The position numbers and the translations under genes are program-made. DNA of 64,000 bases, taken from NCBI GenBank assembly GCA_036362985.1, contig JAYGXS010000006.1, positions 17,442,843 through 17,506,842 of the forward strand, read 5' to 3'. This DNA is from Ligula intestinalis. Its lineage: Eukaryota; Platyhelminthes; Cestoda; Diphyllobothriidea; Diphyllobothriidae. The notes beneath the pieces were generated by a model. It saw nothing but the letters and a program-made list of their open reading frames with translations, searched no databases and was not told the DNA's origin. Below are positions 52,560 to 64,000 of this stretch, one piece after another. Within the stretch, counting starts at the first letter, position 1. Each line of letters begins with the position of its first letter.

Positions 52560-55240
52560 TATCGTAGGTTAGGGCATTCCATATGATCGCTGGGCCGTCC
52601 TAGCTTTACTGTTCTGAATCGTATGCTGGTTGTTTCTAGTGGGATGGGAACCGTTTTGGTTACTTAACGTATTATTTTGTAGGATGTTATGATTATGTGT
52701 CACTTTAAATAGGCAAGTTAAACCATTGTGAAGTCGCCTTTGCCAGAGGGGTTTAAGGCCATATCTATTGTACATTATTGTATAGGAGTCTCGGGCGTCA
52801 TCGCGTTTGCACAGAATTATGGAAAACCTTCTCTGGATTTTTTCTAGTTTCTGTCTGTCATCTGATGACATGGTACCGAAAAATATTGAGCAGTAGCCTA
52901 GAATAGGTAAAATATACATTTTGTAAAGTTTAGTCTTAGTGTAATCGATGTGAACTTTTTACTTATGAAGCCACAATGTCGATTGGCTTTTGGTGCGATT
53001 TGTTTAACATGCGGGGATAAGTCAAGAGTATTAGAATAGCTAAGACCTAAATCTTTTAGTGATGTTAGCTCTTTTATTTCTTGACCACTAAACTTTATGA
53101 GGGGAAGTTTTAGTGGTCTCAAAATCATGAGGTGACATTTTGTTGGGGAGAACGGCATTTGCCACTGAACACTCCAGTCGTTTAGTTTATGAAGGTCTTA
53201 TTCAATTGTTCTACGCACACTGCTTATCGAATGTTTGTTATAGGCATATGCGAGTTTTAAGTCATGTGCATATGAAAATGTTTTAGCAGAAGTTGATATA
53301 GTGGATAAGTCATGAATGTAAATGAGAAATAAGAGGGGGTCTAGGATAGTGCCTTGAAAAACACCACTGCTTATCTGAGCTGGTTCTGATACTATATTTC
53401 GAAGTTGTAATACTTGGAATCGGTTTTGAAGATAGGATTTGAGAAAATCACGGAGGGGGGGCGAACCCCATGACTCATTAACTTCCCGATCAGTCTTTTA
53501 TGGGGAACCTTGTCAAAGGCTTTTTTTAGATCAAAGTAAATTGTAGCTACGGGGTTCCCGTCATCTCTATTTATAGAGATGAAATCCAAGAAAGTGAGAT
53601 GGCAGGACTGACATGACTTTTTGGGTAAAAAGGCATCTTGAGAGGGAGGTATGAGATTTACATTCGTCAGATGGTCTAACATTTGGTTATAAATTTTTTT
53701 CTCAGCTTTTTGCTAAAACCGATGTTCGGTGAAAACCACGATAATTTTGGGCATTGGACCGATTTCCGTTTTTGAAAATTGGGGTGATACACGATTTTTT
53801 CCATATTTCTGGATAATTACCATTTTACTGCAGTAAAGAGAAAAGGTTAGACAGAAGTATTGAGGCATATGTCATATGTGTCAGTATGCAAGGTTGGATT
53901 CTATCCGTTCCATATGATGTGGAATTGGACATCTGGTGGATAGCTTTCTTTACAGTTTTTTTCGTTAAACAATATCTCTTTTAATACGAGCGCCGTCATT
54001 TCTGTTGGCTGGGGGATCGCTTCTTCCTCGACTGAATAGTTGGTTGAGAAATACTCGTTAAAATATTTGCTATTTGGTCGTCATTTGTTATTACTATTTC
54101 TTGGTCATCAAGCATGATCTGCGGGCCTTGCTTTTGATGGTTATTTATTTGTTTCCGGAAGATCTGGGCTGTCCTTCTTGGGGACTCGATTGCCTGATAT
54201 TCTGCTGCTATGGTCTTTTTGTGTGAATTTTCTGGGCTAACTCGTGAATCTCTGTAATGCGTCTGAGTGTGGATAGATAACTAATACATGGGTCTTGGAG
54301 TTTTTTTTAAAGTTTTTTAGCCGTTTGGAAAGAAAGTTTGTGATAAGTGATTTATTACATGGGGATCTCTCATCAATTAAGGTATCTCTAATTAAATTAA
54401 GGGTAGCATATAATATGCTAACAGCTTTTAGTGGGGATGTTGTTAGCAGGAAAGAGCTCCAATCCAATGACCTTATGTAGTTATTCATAGATTCAATGTC
54501 AAGATTTTTCGGGTTTATAGAAGTGTAACTAGGATCAGGTCTTATTTTAATGTTAAGACGGAGCACTGCTATTATTCTCTCATGATCACCATCAAAGGTT
54601 AAGCTCTCATTGTGCGTATGTAATGGCCAGATGTTATTGGTGAGAATTACATTGAGTATATTGTTTTCTCTAGTTGGTTTATTTATTATTTGCGTCCAGT
54701 TATAAAAGACAATTGATGATAATAATAATTCATCATGTCTGGATGGGGCTGATAGTTCTGATCAGATTTTTTCTGGACGGTTTAAGTCTCCTTCAATTGT
54801 CTTATATTCTGTTTGGATATTTGATATAGTATCTAGTAGATTTGTAAGGCCCGTGTCATCATTACTATATTCCGGAGGGGTGTACAAACATCCAATTAGA
54901 ATGCTTTTAAGGGTCTTGGATTTATTATAGCGAAGCACGCTTCACTATTGAACGTTTCCTGTAGAACCTCAAAGCCACTCTGTTCTATGGTAGATCTAAT
55001 TAAGATCATACAATCTCCTCGTTTATTAGCGCGGTCCTGTCTATAGAAGGTGAAGTTTGATATAAAAAGTGAAGCATTAGATCTTAATTCGTTTGCCCAT
55101 GCTTCTGTTAAAAAGACTATATTGGGATTGTAGGATTCAATAAAAGTCCTAAATCATGGGACTTTGTTTACTACCGATCTAGCATTGATGAGAGAAACAC
55201 TTCAAGTGTCGGATACAGAAGCCGGAATCTGTTGTAAAAA
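52560..55240 (-). pseudogene. LINE ORF2 (EN-RT), right copy
   Basis: Endonuclease traces lie between 55240 and 54240 and RT between 54150 and 52560. Legible parts: IYFDLKKAFDKVPHKRLIGK, SPTKCHLMILRPLK, LGLSYSNTLDLSPHV, YILPILGYCSIFFG. The active site is mutated (YAHD) and frames change at least four times. Confidence 0.8.
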
Positions 55241-55251
55241 ACGGATGCCTA

Positions 55252-56498
55252 TTACCTGTTTGATTGTGTTGGGGGCTCATGTGCGGAAATTGGTGTAATT
55301 GGTGGATAATATGGTGATGCTGGACTATTTGTGGCGAATTGTGCATTAGTGGGAAAAAATGTTGATGGGATTTGGTGGCATTGTGTAAATAGCGGAGGGT
55401 ATGGTGTTGTGCAAGGTGGGATTTGATTGTGCGTGTTATATTGAAAGGGTTGGGTGTGTGGTGGTCGTCTTGTGTATGGGCTAGGATACATGGGTTGAGT
55501 GAAGGGGTTAAGTGTCATTTGGGAATGTGCATTTAAATACGGATATTCGTTTTGATATGCAGTTCTTTTTGGGAATGGTGGTATATTTTGTTTTTTTTTT
55601 TGGGGGGGGGGGAATAATCTACCACTGTTTTACTACTTTGGTTCGTTGACTTAAGACTGGTATTGCTATTTATGGACATGTTTAGACTTGTGTTGCTATT
55701 TATCTGTGTATCGTGATTAGATCCAGGATTTGTGTCGTTCATGTCTAATGGGGTTGTACTATTGCGGGGTCTTTTTGTTTGAGCCTTATTTTTTCGCATA
55801 ATTGCTTCGGCAGGTTTATTATTTGCTTTCTGGTTGTCATTATTATAACTAGAAGAAGTCGCCGTTGAGTCACCTAAGCTGATGCTATGTTGATAGCTTT
55901 CCTTTTCCCTCCCAGAGGAGGAGGAGATCGGTAATTGTTCCTCTGAGGTAGCATTTTGTGGAGTTCTTTTGTCTTCTGCGACTATATGTGGCTGATTTTG
56001 TTTACGCACTTTTTCTTTATGAAATACTTGCCTGCGCTGCATCGGGGTCAAGTCGGGGCCTATATATGCTTGAAAACTCCGGAAACTCCTATTTATTTCA
56101 GAATTTTGTAGTAGCATTTGAGCTTCAGCGTGGGTAGAACAAGTAAGCAAAATTGGTTTGTTTTTACTTCGCGAATTTAGTCTTTTGATAGACACTATTT
56201 GTATACTTATCCCACATTGCTAAAAAACGTTTTGTATTGCTAACATTGGATTATTCGTTTGAGGAAAGTTGCGGAAGATTACAATACAGCTACGTTTTGA
56301 TCTATCTGAAACTTCTGATGATACTAAATGCACCACAGACTCTATCTGAGGCAAATTGGTGGGGTTGCTTGCAAATGAATTTGAGTCCAGTAGTGAATTA
56401 AGAATATTAAATACAGGTTCATACTTTTCAATAAAGTTCGTTAAATTTAAGAGGGCTGACAAATCGATTTGATCCAAAATAACTTTCGCGTCAGTCAT
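55252..56498 (-). pseudogene. LINE ORF1, right copy
   Basis: Frames 56498-56220, 56195-55533 and 55518-55252 follow the left ORF1: CIVIFRNFPQTNNP, SIKRLNSRSKNKPILL, DLTPMQRRQVFHK, then the Asn/Ser-rich tail and PYPPLFTQCHQ. A run of T and G near 55592-55610 marks one of the shifts. Confidence 0.75.
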
Positions 56499-56984
56499 TG
56501 TTTCAAATAGAATTTTCAGGTAAGGGATGTTTAAATGCTAAATATATGTCTAAGTAACGTTTTTTTGATAAATAAGTGTCAGAAGAATGTTTGATATAAA
56601 ATTATTTGACTTATCTAGAAGCCTGAAATTCGAGTCCGAATTCAAATCGCACGCACAGAACGAAGAAGAGGGTCATGGAGCAGCGCATCTGGAAAAGGCT
56701 GAGGTCGCTCATTGCTAAGGGTGTTTTGCGAAATCGATTCCATTTCGCGACCCATAGAAGCGTGACATTTTGCCAGAGGTCGCATGAAGGTGAATTCCAC
56801 CCTCAGATTTTTTATTTCTGACATTTTGATTTAGTGTAGTGTGCAAACGATCCGTTTGATCCTTAGGGTCAGCTGGCTTTATTTTTGCGGGCGTGCTTCT
56901 AGAACGAATTGGCATGGAATTAGATAATTTCCAGGCTGAACGACCTTATTGGCAGTCAGCTTTTCACATCTTCTACATCTTCCT

Positions 56985-59275
56985 CTCCTCTACTGTCTTC
57001 GAAATTGCAAATAAGGAGCCGCAGAAATATTTGGAAAGCCAATTTTGAAGAAATGAGACGTACTGCTTCCGCAGAAAACTGGTTACCCAATACGAACGTT
57101 ACAAATGAATTATGGCAGCATATCCAAGGGACTGTAAAGCGCTTAATGGAAGTCCATTGCCCAATGAAAGTAATAAGACCATGTGCCAGACCTTTATATG
57201 TCGACCAGCCGATAAAACGGGCCACAAAGAAGAAACAAAGATTATGGAAAAAGTACGATAATTTTCAATATTCAACATCACTTGCCGAATATAAAGCGCA
57301 ACGAAATATATGCCGTAAGGAAATACGAAATTTTAGAACTGCCTTTGAGTGTCAATTTACAACAAAAGCCACAATATGTCCAAAGAAGTTTTACGGGTAC
57401 ATCCGCAGTCAAAGGAAGCACCGGGACGACATTGCAACTCCAAAGGTTAACCTCGGAAACGTAGTAACGGAAGGACCGCGAAAAGTAGAGTTACTGTCAG
57501 TTTTTCAGATCGGCGTTTACGATGGAATCTCCCGATGACAATCCAGGAGTAGAAGTAGGTGAAGGTACAGCCGTTATTGAAACTGTTACCTTTTCTCTCG
57601 CAGACGTAATACATGTCCTCAGTCACATCAAACCAGACAAGTCTCCTGGACTGATACTTAAAGAACTGTCGACCGAGCTATCGGTGCCTCTTTCATCTCT
57701 TTTCGAACTTTCCATTAGAACAGGGGACTTGCCTTTGCAGTAGAAGACGGCCAACATCGTACCGTTATATAAGGGAGGTAGCAAGATGTCTGCAAACAGC
57801 TTTCGGCCCATAAGCTTGACTCTCGTTTCCTGCAAAATGATGGAAGTCCTTGTCAAGCAAGCCATACTAGGATGTTGCGATGAAAATTACATCATACAAA
57901 AGTTCCAACATGGATTTCGGCGAGGGTGCTCCTGCCTTTCAAAGTTGCTGACTTCAATTGAGGCCTGGACAAGTGCTTTAGAAGAGGGCTTCGAAGTGGA
58001 CGTAGTGTACATCGATTTCCGCAAAGCCTTTGACAGCGTGCCCATCAACGCCTTTTACATAAACTGAGCGTTCTTGGCATCAAGGGGAAAATTTTGGACT
58101 GAATCAGGTCATTTTTAGTTGGTCGAAAACAACGCGTTGGCATCGGGGAGGATAAATCGGACTGGGTTGACGTAGTTAGTGGGGTTCCTCAAGGCTCCGA
58201 GATGCTCGGTCCTCTACTCTTCATTCTCTATGTTAATGACAGCCTTCAAGTACTGGACTGCGGTAAAATCATGTTCGCCGATAACGTTAAGCTCTGGCAG
58301 GTCATCAAGCGCCCAAGCGACCGAGATGCTCTGCAAAATAATCTTTACAAACTGCAGACGTGGTCCGACAGATGGCTGCTGGATTTCACTGTGCAAAAGT
58401 GTGCCGTCCTTCACCTGCGTCCAACAAACTACCCTACCCTTCAGAGCAGCAGGATCTATCACCTGAAAAAAATCCAAATTCCCGTAGCATCTACGCAAAA
58501 ATACCTCAAAATTTGGATACAGAGAAATCTGAAGCACTCATTACAATCTGTCAAAGCCGCAAATAAAGCCACGGGAGTGCTGCGCGCTATCAAAAGGGCG
58601 TTTCTAGCCTTCGATAAAGACCTCTTTGGCAGAGTATACGGCACATTTGTTCGACCACACCTAGAGTATGGCATACAGGCGCGGCGGCTATGGCTAGCAA
58701 AGGACACAGCATGTCTGGAGAAAGTGCAGCGTCGGGCAACAAAGCTAGTAAGAGGGCCAAAGTACCACACTTACATAGATAGACTGGCACGCCTAAATTT
58801 ATTCTCTCTGCATTACAGGGAGCAAAAAGGGGATCTGATCCTAGTTTACAAGATAATAAACGGTCTTGAGAAAGGATTGCGTTTTCAAGACATGTTTCAG
58901 TGGCACCTCTCGCCTCATCTGCGTGGGCACACAATGAAGCTGCGCACGAAGATGTCCAAATTAAACCTCTGCTCCGAGTTCTTCCCGCAACGTGTCATAC
59001 AACAGTGGAACAACCTTCCAGTCAGTCGTGGAGGCCACTTCCCTTCAGATGTACAAACAACGCTTGGATGATTATATGCGTCCCTTCTCTCTCAGTCTGA
59101 ATTCTAAAAACCAGACATATATTGTAAAAAAACAATGCTACTCACTGTTTGCCAATACTATATTAGTAGTGGTAAATGTTTATAGGTTTTGTACACGTTT
59201 TGAATAGGCTTTTCAAAGGCATTGCCTATTATCCTCACCAAATAAACTGAAAAACTGAAAACTCTCCTCGGATGA
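56985..59275 (+). mobile_element. CR1/L2-like LINE, 5'-truncated
   Basis: Starts in the linker between endonuclease and RT (RSRRNIWKANFEEM, TKKKQRLWKKY, CPKKFYGYIRSQRKH), then RT in frames 57522-57743, 57786-58067 and 58202-59071. Blocks: SFRPISLTLVSCKMMEVLV, FQHGFRRGCSCLSKLL, VYIDFRKAFDSVP, LGPLLFILYVND, then FADN instead of FADD, so catalysis is lost. The C-terminal part (FVRPHLEYGIQARRLW, VIQQWNNLP) is well kept. Ends with AATAAACTGAAAAACTGAAAACT. Confidence 0.85.
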
Positions 59276-59479
59276 ACTGTGGAGAGTCTTAAGCGTCTCA
59301 CTGATCAACGCAATACACTAGCATATGTAGATGCTGACTTAGACTTAGATCGTTTAAATGCAAACTTCATCCACATTCCCACTGCCTCCCATCTTTCGAC
59401 AAACGCCCTTTCCTTATTATAAAGTGTCTTTGTTCCTGTGTCTGTGTAAACAGTGATAAAACATCTTAAAAAGGTTCGA

Positions 59480-60640
59480 GGCTGAGCAACTGCAGGACCA
59501 GATGGGATCTCACCGTTTCTCCTGAAATCCTGATTTTTTTTCAGTTAGCACCTGCATTGACACACCTCATCAACATGTCCTTCATGGAATCTAAGATTCC
59601 TAATGAGTGGCGATCAGTGAGAATCATGCCCATCCCGAAAAAGCCCTCCTCTTCTGGTCCAAAATACTTTCGTCCAATTGCCTGCTCCTCTGCACTATTG
59701 AAACTTGCAGAGCGAGTCGTCCTAGACATCGTAACGACATTTTCTTCCGGTTTTTCCGATCCCTTGCAACTTGCATATAAGGCTAGGCATTGCACACTAG
59801 ACGCTGTTGCTCTGGTAGTCCATTCTACTCTAAGAAATTTAGATAAGGGCTGCCGTGCATACGGCTGTGTTTTTCTCAACTATTCCAGAGCCTTAATTAC
59901 AATCCTGCGCTATCTTCTTCTTAGTAAAACCTCTGCATGCGGCTCTCCCGGCTGGGTTGTGTCTTGGCTTGGGGAATATTTCACTCCCCGCACTCAATTC
60001 GTTCAGTGCGGAAAGTGAAAATCAATGGTCCTTCCCAACAACTGTGGAGTTCTTCAAGGGGCTATATTATCCCCTCATCTCTTCTCTCTCCACACTAACG
60101 ATGTACGATCGCCAAACGAATGCTTGTTTGTTAAATATGCTGATGATATGGTTGTTGGCCATGCCCTGAAAAGGCAGTTACATCTCCAAATACTGAAGGA
60201 TGGCCTAGACCATTTCTTAACATGGTCGTCAGCAAATGGCCTTCTATTTAACGAGCGAGTCAGTCCAGTGTATTTTTCGACTGCGACCCTCCCCCAGTCC
60301 CGAAATTATCGACATTCTGCCCATCGAAGTATCCTCTTCCCGATACATTGGTGTTACACTAGCATTCAACCTTACATTTGCTCTTCATATGGAAGGTCTT
60401 TTTATCAAAATTCGCAAACTTTTATATTATATCCGTCGCTGGCGTTCATATCACACACCGCAAGCCCTAATCAGCATTTTGCTGATTGCATCCTTAATGA
60501 GGTCGCTCACCCTCTCCACTCTGAACTAATGACTGCAAAGTCTTCCCGCCACATGCATCGAGGCTTCCGTCATATGTCTTACCGCCATCAGCATATCAGC
60601 ACTCGGTACTTCCTTTCCTAGCACTCTACCTCACGTGTGA
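59480..60640 (+). pseudogene. LINE RT of another clade (Rex/L2-like)
   Basis: Begins near 59480 (NCRTRWDL-like block), then SFMESKIPNEWRSVRIMPIP, FRPIACSSALLKLAERVV, PLQLAYKARHCTLDAVALV, CVFLNYSRALITI, WLGEYFTPRTQFVQCGK, CGVLQGAILSPHLF and VKYADDMVVGHA (intact YADD). Frame changes lie near 60010 and 60250. A different family from the neighbouring LINE; 5' truncated. Confidence 0.75.
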
Positions 60641-63470
60641 AAAAAGGGAAATGGAGAAATTGAAAGCTGACCTGTCTCCATAGTAGATGTGGATATCGTG
60701 CAAAGCTTGAATTTTGAGTATTCCATGACCTTTTACCTTTTAACCATGATCCATTACTTAGCCTATTATTTGCTCTCTGTGAATGGAGCCATTTTGGCTG
60801 AAAATTTCTGATGTTTCATCTTAAATAAAGCAAGATTCTTTTCTTTTTCTACTTAATTGCTGCTTCTCTGATCAGTTAAGTCTCAGTTTCTTTCTCATTG
60901 TGCTTATCAAATGACAATTCGACGGGCGAGTCTATACACGTTAGAAGAATAGCGAATTTTGTAAAAGAGATATATTATGAGCATATTATAAGGACACAAA
61001 GTGAAAAAGACCTCGAGAAATACTTAACTATTCTAAAGAACAAAATTGAGGAAGAGAATGGGTTCAATGTTGCAATTGACACTTCCCAAGAACAGCTTCT
61101 ATTAGGTCCGCTTCCGGGGTCGGAGGAGCAAAACCGTACTCTCCTGCAAATTTAAGCCGAAGACACTTGCTTCTTCATTCTCATGCCCCACCTCTTTTGT
61201 CTTTGTCTACAAAGTCTGCAATTTACATGACTTTGAGCCGGTATGTTCTTACACATACTACTCTTTTGGTGGGGCCATGTCCACGGGGCCATCTGGATCT
61301 CTTGTCTCCACTGCCTCTTCCATTTTGAGAGTTCTAAAGGTAAATTTAACCCCCTCATAATTCCGACTTATTTTTGAACATGCATTTGTCAGTGTTTCTT
61401 CCAATGCATCTCAGGGATGATGACGTCACAATAACTGTCGGGAGGGCATTCCAGGAAAAAAAAACATAGCGCTGGGAAATCACCAAGAATGCATGACCCA
61501 ATACTGCAATTACCAGCATCATGACTGCCAATGATATAGCACTTACGCAAACTAAAGTGATAGAGAATCTAGCACTGTGCCTTGCGGGGACAGCCTTTAC
61601 GAATTGCGTTTCCGTTGAAAATGGGGACCCCACAAAGACTTTTTGTTTCCTATTAGACATGTATTACGTAATGAAATCAGTAAGAAGACTATGAACTCCA
61701 AGATCTTCCACCGTGCCTGTGAAATCACCCATGAGGCCCTTATCAGAGGTTATACTGAAGACTTAATGGATAGTGACAACCCGTAGATGATCATTACGAA
61801 GAGAAGTTGGTAGAATTAGAAAATGCGTGCCATGTTTCACAAACACTGTAATGTAAACGCTATGTTTGGAAGAGCTTAACAGTTGTCAGGTTATGCGAAT
61901 ATTATTAATTCTTGTAGCTATTAGTTTTTCAATAAGTCAGCAAGAGTGGGCGTTTTATGAACACCACGAAACTTTTGAACATAAGTACGATAGCCGGATG
62001 TAAGCACTGAAATAATAGGCACAGTCCTACTTTGGGTCCCAGATAAGCACCCGAATGCCCCATCCTTTTGTGATGTAGGATGGCGTATAATAAAGTGTAT
62101 ACAGTCCGGAAAATGCAAAGGAAAGTAAATATAAATTAAAATACATTGTATAAATGAAGAAAAACAGGAATAATTATTTTAACTGTTATGTTTGTCCGTA
62201 ACAAAATCCGCCATAAGTAAATACAAATATTGCGAAATTAGTAAATTAAAAATTAATAACTAAAAATAAAATAATTAAAAACGTAAACTACAGAAACGTT
62301 GACTCACTGAACAAAAAATAATCTAAAATAAAATAATAAATATGATAATGAACTCAAAAATAAACTCAAAACTGAACATAAATATAGGTAGGTTAAAAAA
62401 ACATAAAATGAACTATTGTTAATTTGTGTGTTGTGCGCTGGTGGTTATAACCCAAAGTGGTTGCGCATGTAAATCTACATGCATGGTGCTATTCTTCGCT
62501 ACTAATAAAGTCTACAACGATAAGTTGGACCTCAAGTAAGTTAAAGTACAAGACCTCCTAACCACAAATATTTTTCAGCAATATCAAGAAATCCAATAAA
62601 TCATAAAGCAATTAAAATTGTTTGAATTCTCACACCCAATAAACTATAAGTGGGAAATTTTCCTGTTTATTTATTGCGCGCTGTTTTGCGCGAAACCATT
62701 AGATTAATTAAACAATTTCTGGGACTCAAAGTAGGATTCCTCCCAAAAGTAATAGGCACTTTAGATAATCAGAAAATTAGCCTTTTTGAAGAACAACAAG
62801 GAGAATTTTAACAGGGAAGAAGGAATCACCTTTATCTGTTTAATGTGAGATTTTGGGATGTTTTTAGTCTCAATTGATTGCGAATTACTAAGTTGAATTA
62901 TCCGTTTCTGCATATTTGAAGGTATAAGATTAATGGTAACGCGTACAGCATGAAATGATGGAGTAATTGAGGGGGTTGGATCAATTTCAAGTCTTTAATG
63001 GTTGACAAAGAAGGAATTTAACATTTCTGTTTTTTCCAAAAGTCTCTGTTATAAAATTACTGTTGCAATCGAATAAAAGCGGAATAAATTTTTGTTGTGG
63101 TCTTTTCGCCTAATCATCCACGCGATAGTTTTGCACCCGTCGACTTGATCCCGCTGTCTATCAATTAGTGTTTGATCGCGTGTGATACTGCCCTCGATTC
63201 GCCAAAAATGTGACGCCAGCCTATATTTAAATTTTTCAGATTGGCATTTCTATTATCGGTTCCACTGTGCTCTACAACATGGTGAATTGCACGCTTATCG
63301 ATTTATAATGATCGCAGACTGACAGTGCAATACTATCTGCCTAGACCAGTAGCTGCTGCGGCTGCTGACAGGGTCCAAGATGTGAAACCCAAGGTTGAGC
63401 GGGACGAATTAATTCCGTTAGCGGTCGGTGAACGTCCGTCAACCAGTGTCAATATTGCCCGACATAAACC
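60641..63470. other. No supported gene; AT-rich tract
   Basis: An 85-codon frame at 60898-61155 (+) has a coiled-coil-like EKDLEKYLTILKNKIEEENG stretch but no family I recognise. 62200-62400 is an A-rich, low-complexity tract of TAAAATAA-type repeats. The rest shows no motif on either strand. Confidence 0.45.
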
Positions 63471-63477
63471 GGCAAAA

Positions 63478-63645
63478 CAACGAGCTTGTGTTTCAATGGT
63501 TAGAGCGTTAGACTCCAATAGAGAATGTCGAGAATTCGAGCCTCAGGTGCTGCACCACTTGGGGTCGGGTATGCCGGGCTAAAGACGGCAAATTAGCCAA
63601 AATGGCCTTTCTATTCTCCCTTATTTTTGCCGCAATGATACTTGA
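63478..63645 (+). repeat. tRNA-derived SINE
   Basis: TTTCAATGGTTAGAGCGTTAG resembles an A box and GAATTCGAGCCTC a B box about 35 bases later. The shared body follows (TGCACCACTTGGGG, GCCGGGCTAAAGACGGC, AATTAGCCAAAATGGCC, CTATTCTCCC). Together they define the family used for the other SINE calls here. Confidence 0.7.
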
Positions 63646-63764
63646 CTAAACGTATTTTCTCCTACCCTATCCATCTAAACACTGAGGGATAAGATGTAGT
63701 GACTGACAAGATTAACAGTTCGACCACACATGACACACTACAGTTCGACTGTCCGTTTCCACGA

Positions 63765-64000
63765 GGTCCACCGTATGCTTCATTGCATGATGCTGCAGGG
63801 ACGGTGGCTTGCGTGTGGAGTAGTTTTAAGTAATAGTAGAATTGTGCTGCCTCTACCACATTCTCTTTTCCCTCAGCCACCTGTGCCCGGTATCATGATG
63901 GTGTTAAGAAGATCGGAGGTGAGATAAGGCGTTAGTGACTGGTGTGGAGGGAGCCTGCGCCTACGTGTGTCTCCACGCCCCCCCTATTCATTATTTGTTA
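63765..64000. repeat. Dispersed repeat (partner of 24484-24735)
   Basis: AGGTCCACCGTATGCT, GGTGGCTTGCGTG, CTGCCTCTACCAC, CCACCTGTGCCCGG, GGAGCCTGCGCCTACGTGTG and CTCCACGCCCC appear in the same order as in the partner. It runs off the window end. Confidence 0.5.

Larger units (their letters stand above)
52090..56600 (-). mobile_element. Two-ORF CR1-like LINE, right copy
   Basis: Inverted homologue of 16780-21290, alike at roughly 85-90 percent by eye. ORF1 starts at 56498 (MTDAKVILDQ) and is broken near 56215 and 55530; its tail continues past the point where the left copy stops. The endonuclease is broken in many places. RT is in pieces (53682-53392, 53158-52898, 52919-52569), and the catalytic YADD reads YAHD, so this copy is dead. 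Confidence 0.87.

Noticed and set aside
60898..61155. 85-codon frame with coiled-coil character as a possible exon
   Set aside because: No family match, no supported splice sites, no neighbours to join. Kept only as a remark.
1..64000. CRISPR arrays, rRNA genes, bacterial operons
   Set aside because: No spaced direct repeats, no rRNA core sequence and no tightly packed coding runs. Everything points to eukaryotic DNA.

Overview
The window looks like draft-scaffold DNA from a parasitic flatworm. A cestode is my best guess, with low confidence. The evidence is: genes with long introns and GT-AG splice sites, a very high load of decayed LTR (Ty3/Gypsy) and non-LTR (CR1/L2/RTE-like) retrotransposons, tRNA-derived SINEs, and a 100-base assembly gap at 16614-16713. 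There is no bacterial-style operon. Nearly all short open frames are noise or decayed transposon pieces.

Region by region: 1-5.5 kb is mostly non-coding, with an RTE-type LINE relic (3.05-3.43 kb) and a fold-back element (4703-5219). From 5.5 to about 15.5 kb lies a nest: an old Gypsy element broken by a 5'-truncated LINE (6.0-8.76 kb), a second 3' fragment of the same LINE (8.99-9.51 kb), and a 4.95-kb LTR retrotransposon on the minus strand (10546-15495) with recognisable LTRs, gag, protease, RT, RNase H and integrase. At 16.8-22.6 kb and again, inverted, at 51.0-56.6 kb lies one composite block (two-ORF LINE, spacer, 571-bp solo LTR, another LINE tail). 56.98-60.64 kb holds two more decayed LINEs.

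The only host gene I can support lies between the two inverted blocks, on the minus strand, from 47533 down to 24929. Thirteen exons could be placed by hand with GT-AG sites and consistent phases. The first five (copy A) encode a tyrosyl-tRNA synthetase (TyrRS) with an intact catalytic site. The next eight (copy B) encode a second, strongly diverged TyrRS fold followed by an EMAPII/OB-fold tail. Three introns of copy B sit at the same place and phase as introns of copy A, so B is a duplicate of A. B has lost the KMSKS loop and the tyrosine pocket but keeps the family's anticodon-domain motifs (CEPGN, HPGDLK). A keeps the catalytic motifs but has eroded those anticodon-domain motifs. The only phase-1 GT near the end of A's last exon joins in frame to B's first exon and would give a 1008-residue protein: active TyrRS, pseudo-TyrRS, EMAPII. 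This is the architecture of the trypanosomatid double-length TyrRS pseudo-dimer, apparently arrived at independently in an animal, with an EMAPII tail added. The alternative is two adjacent genes whose products would need to pair; A has a stop codon and poly(A) signals of its own. RNA evidence across 42131-39168 would decide.
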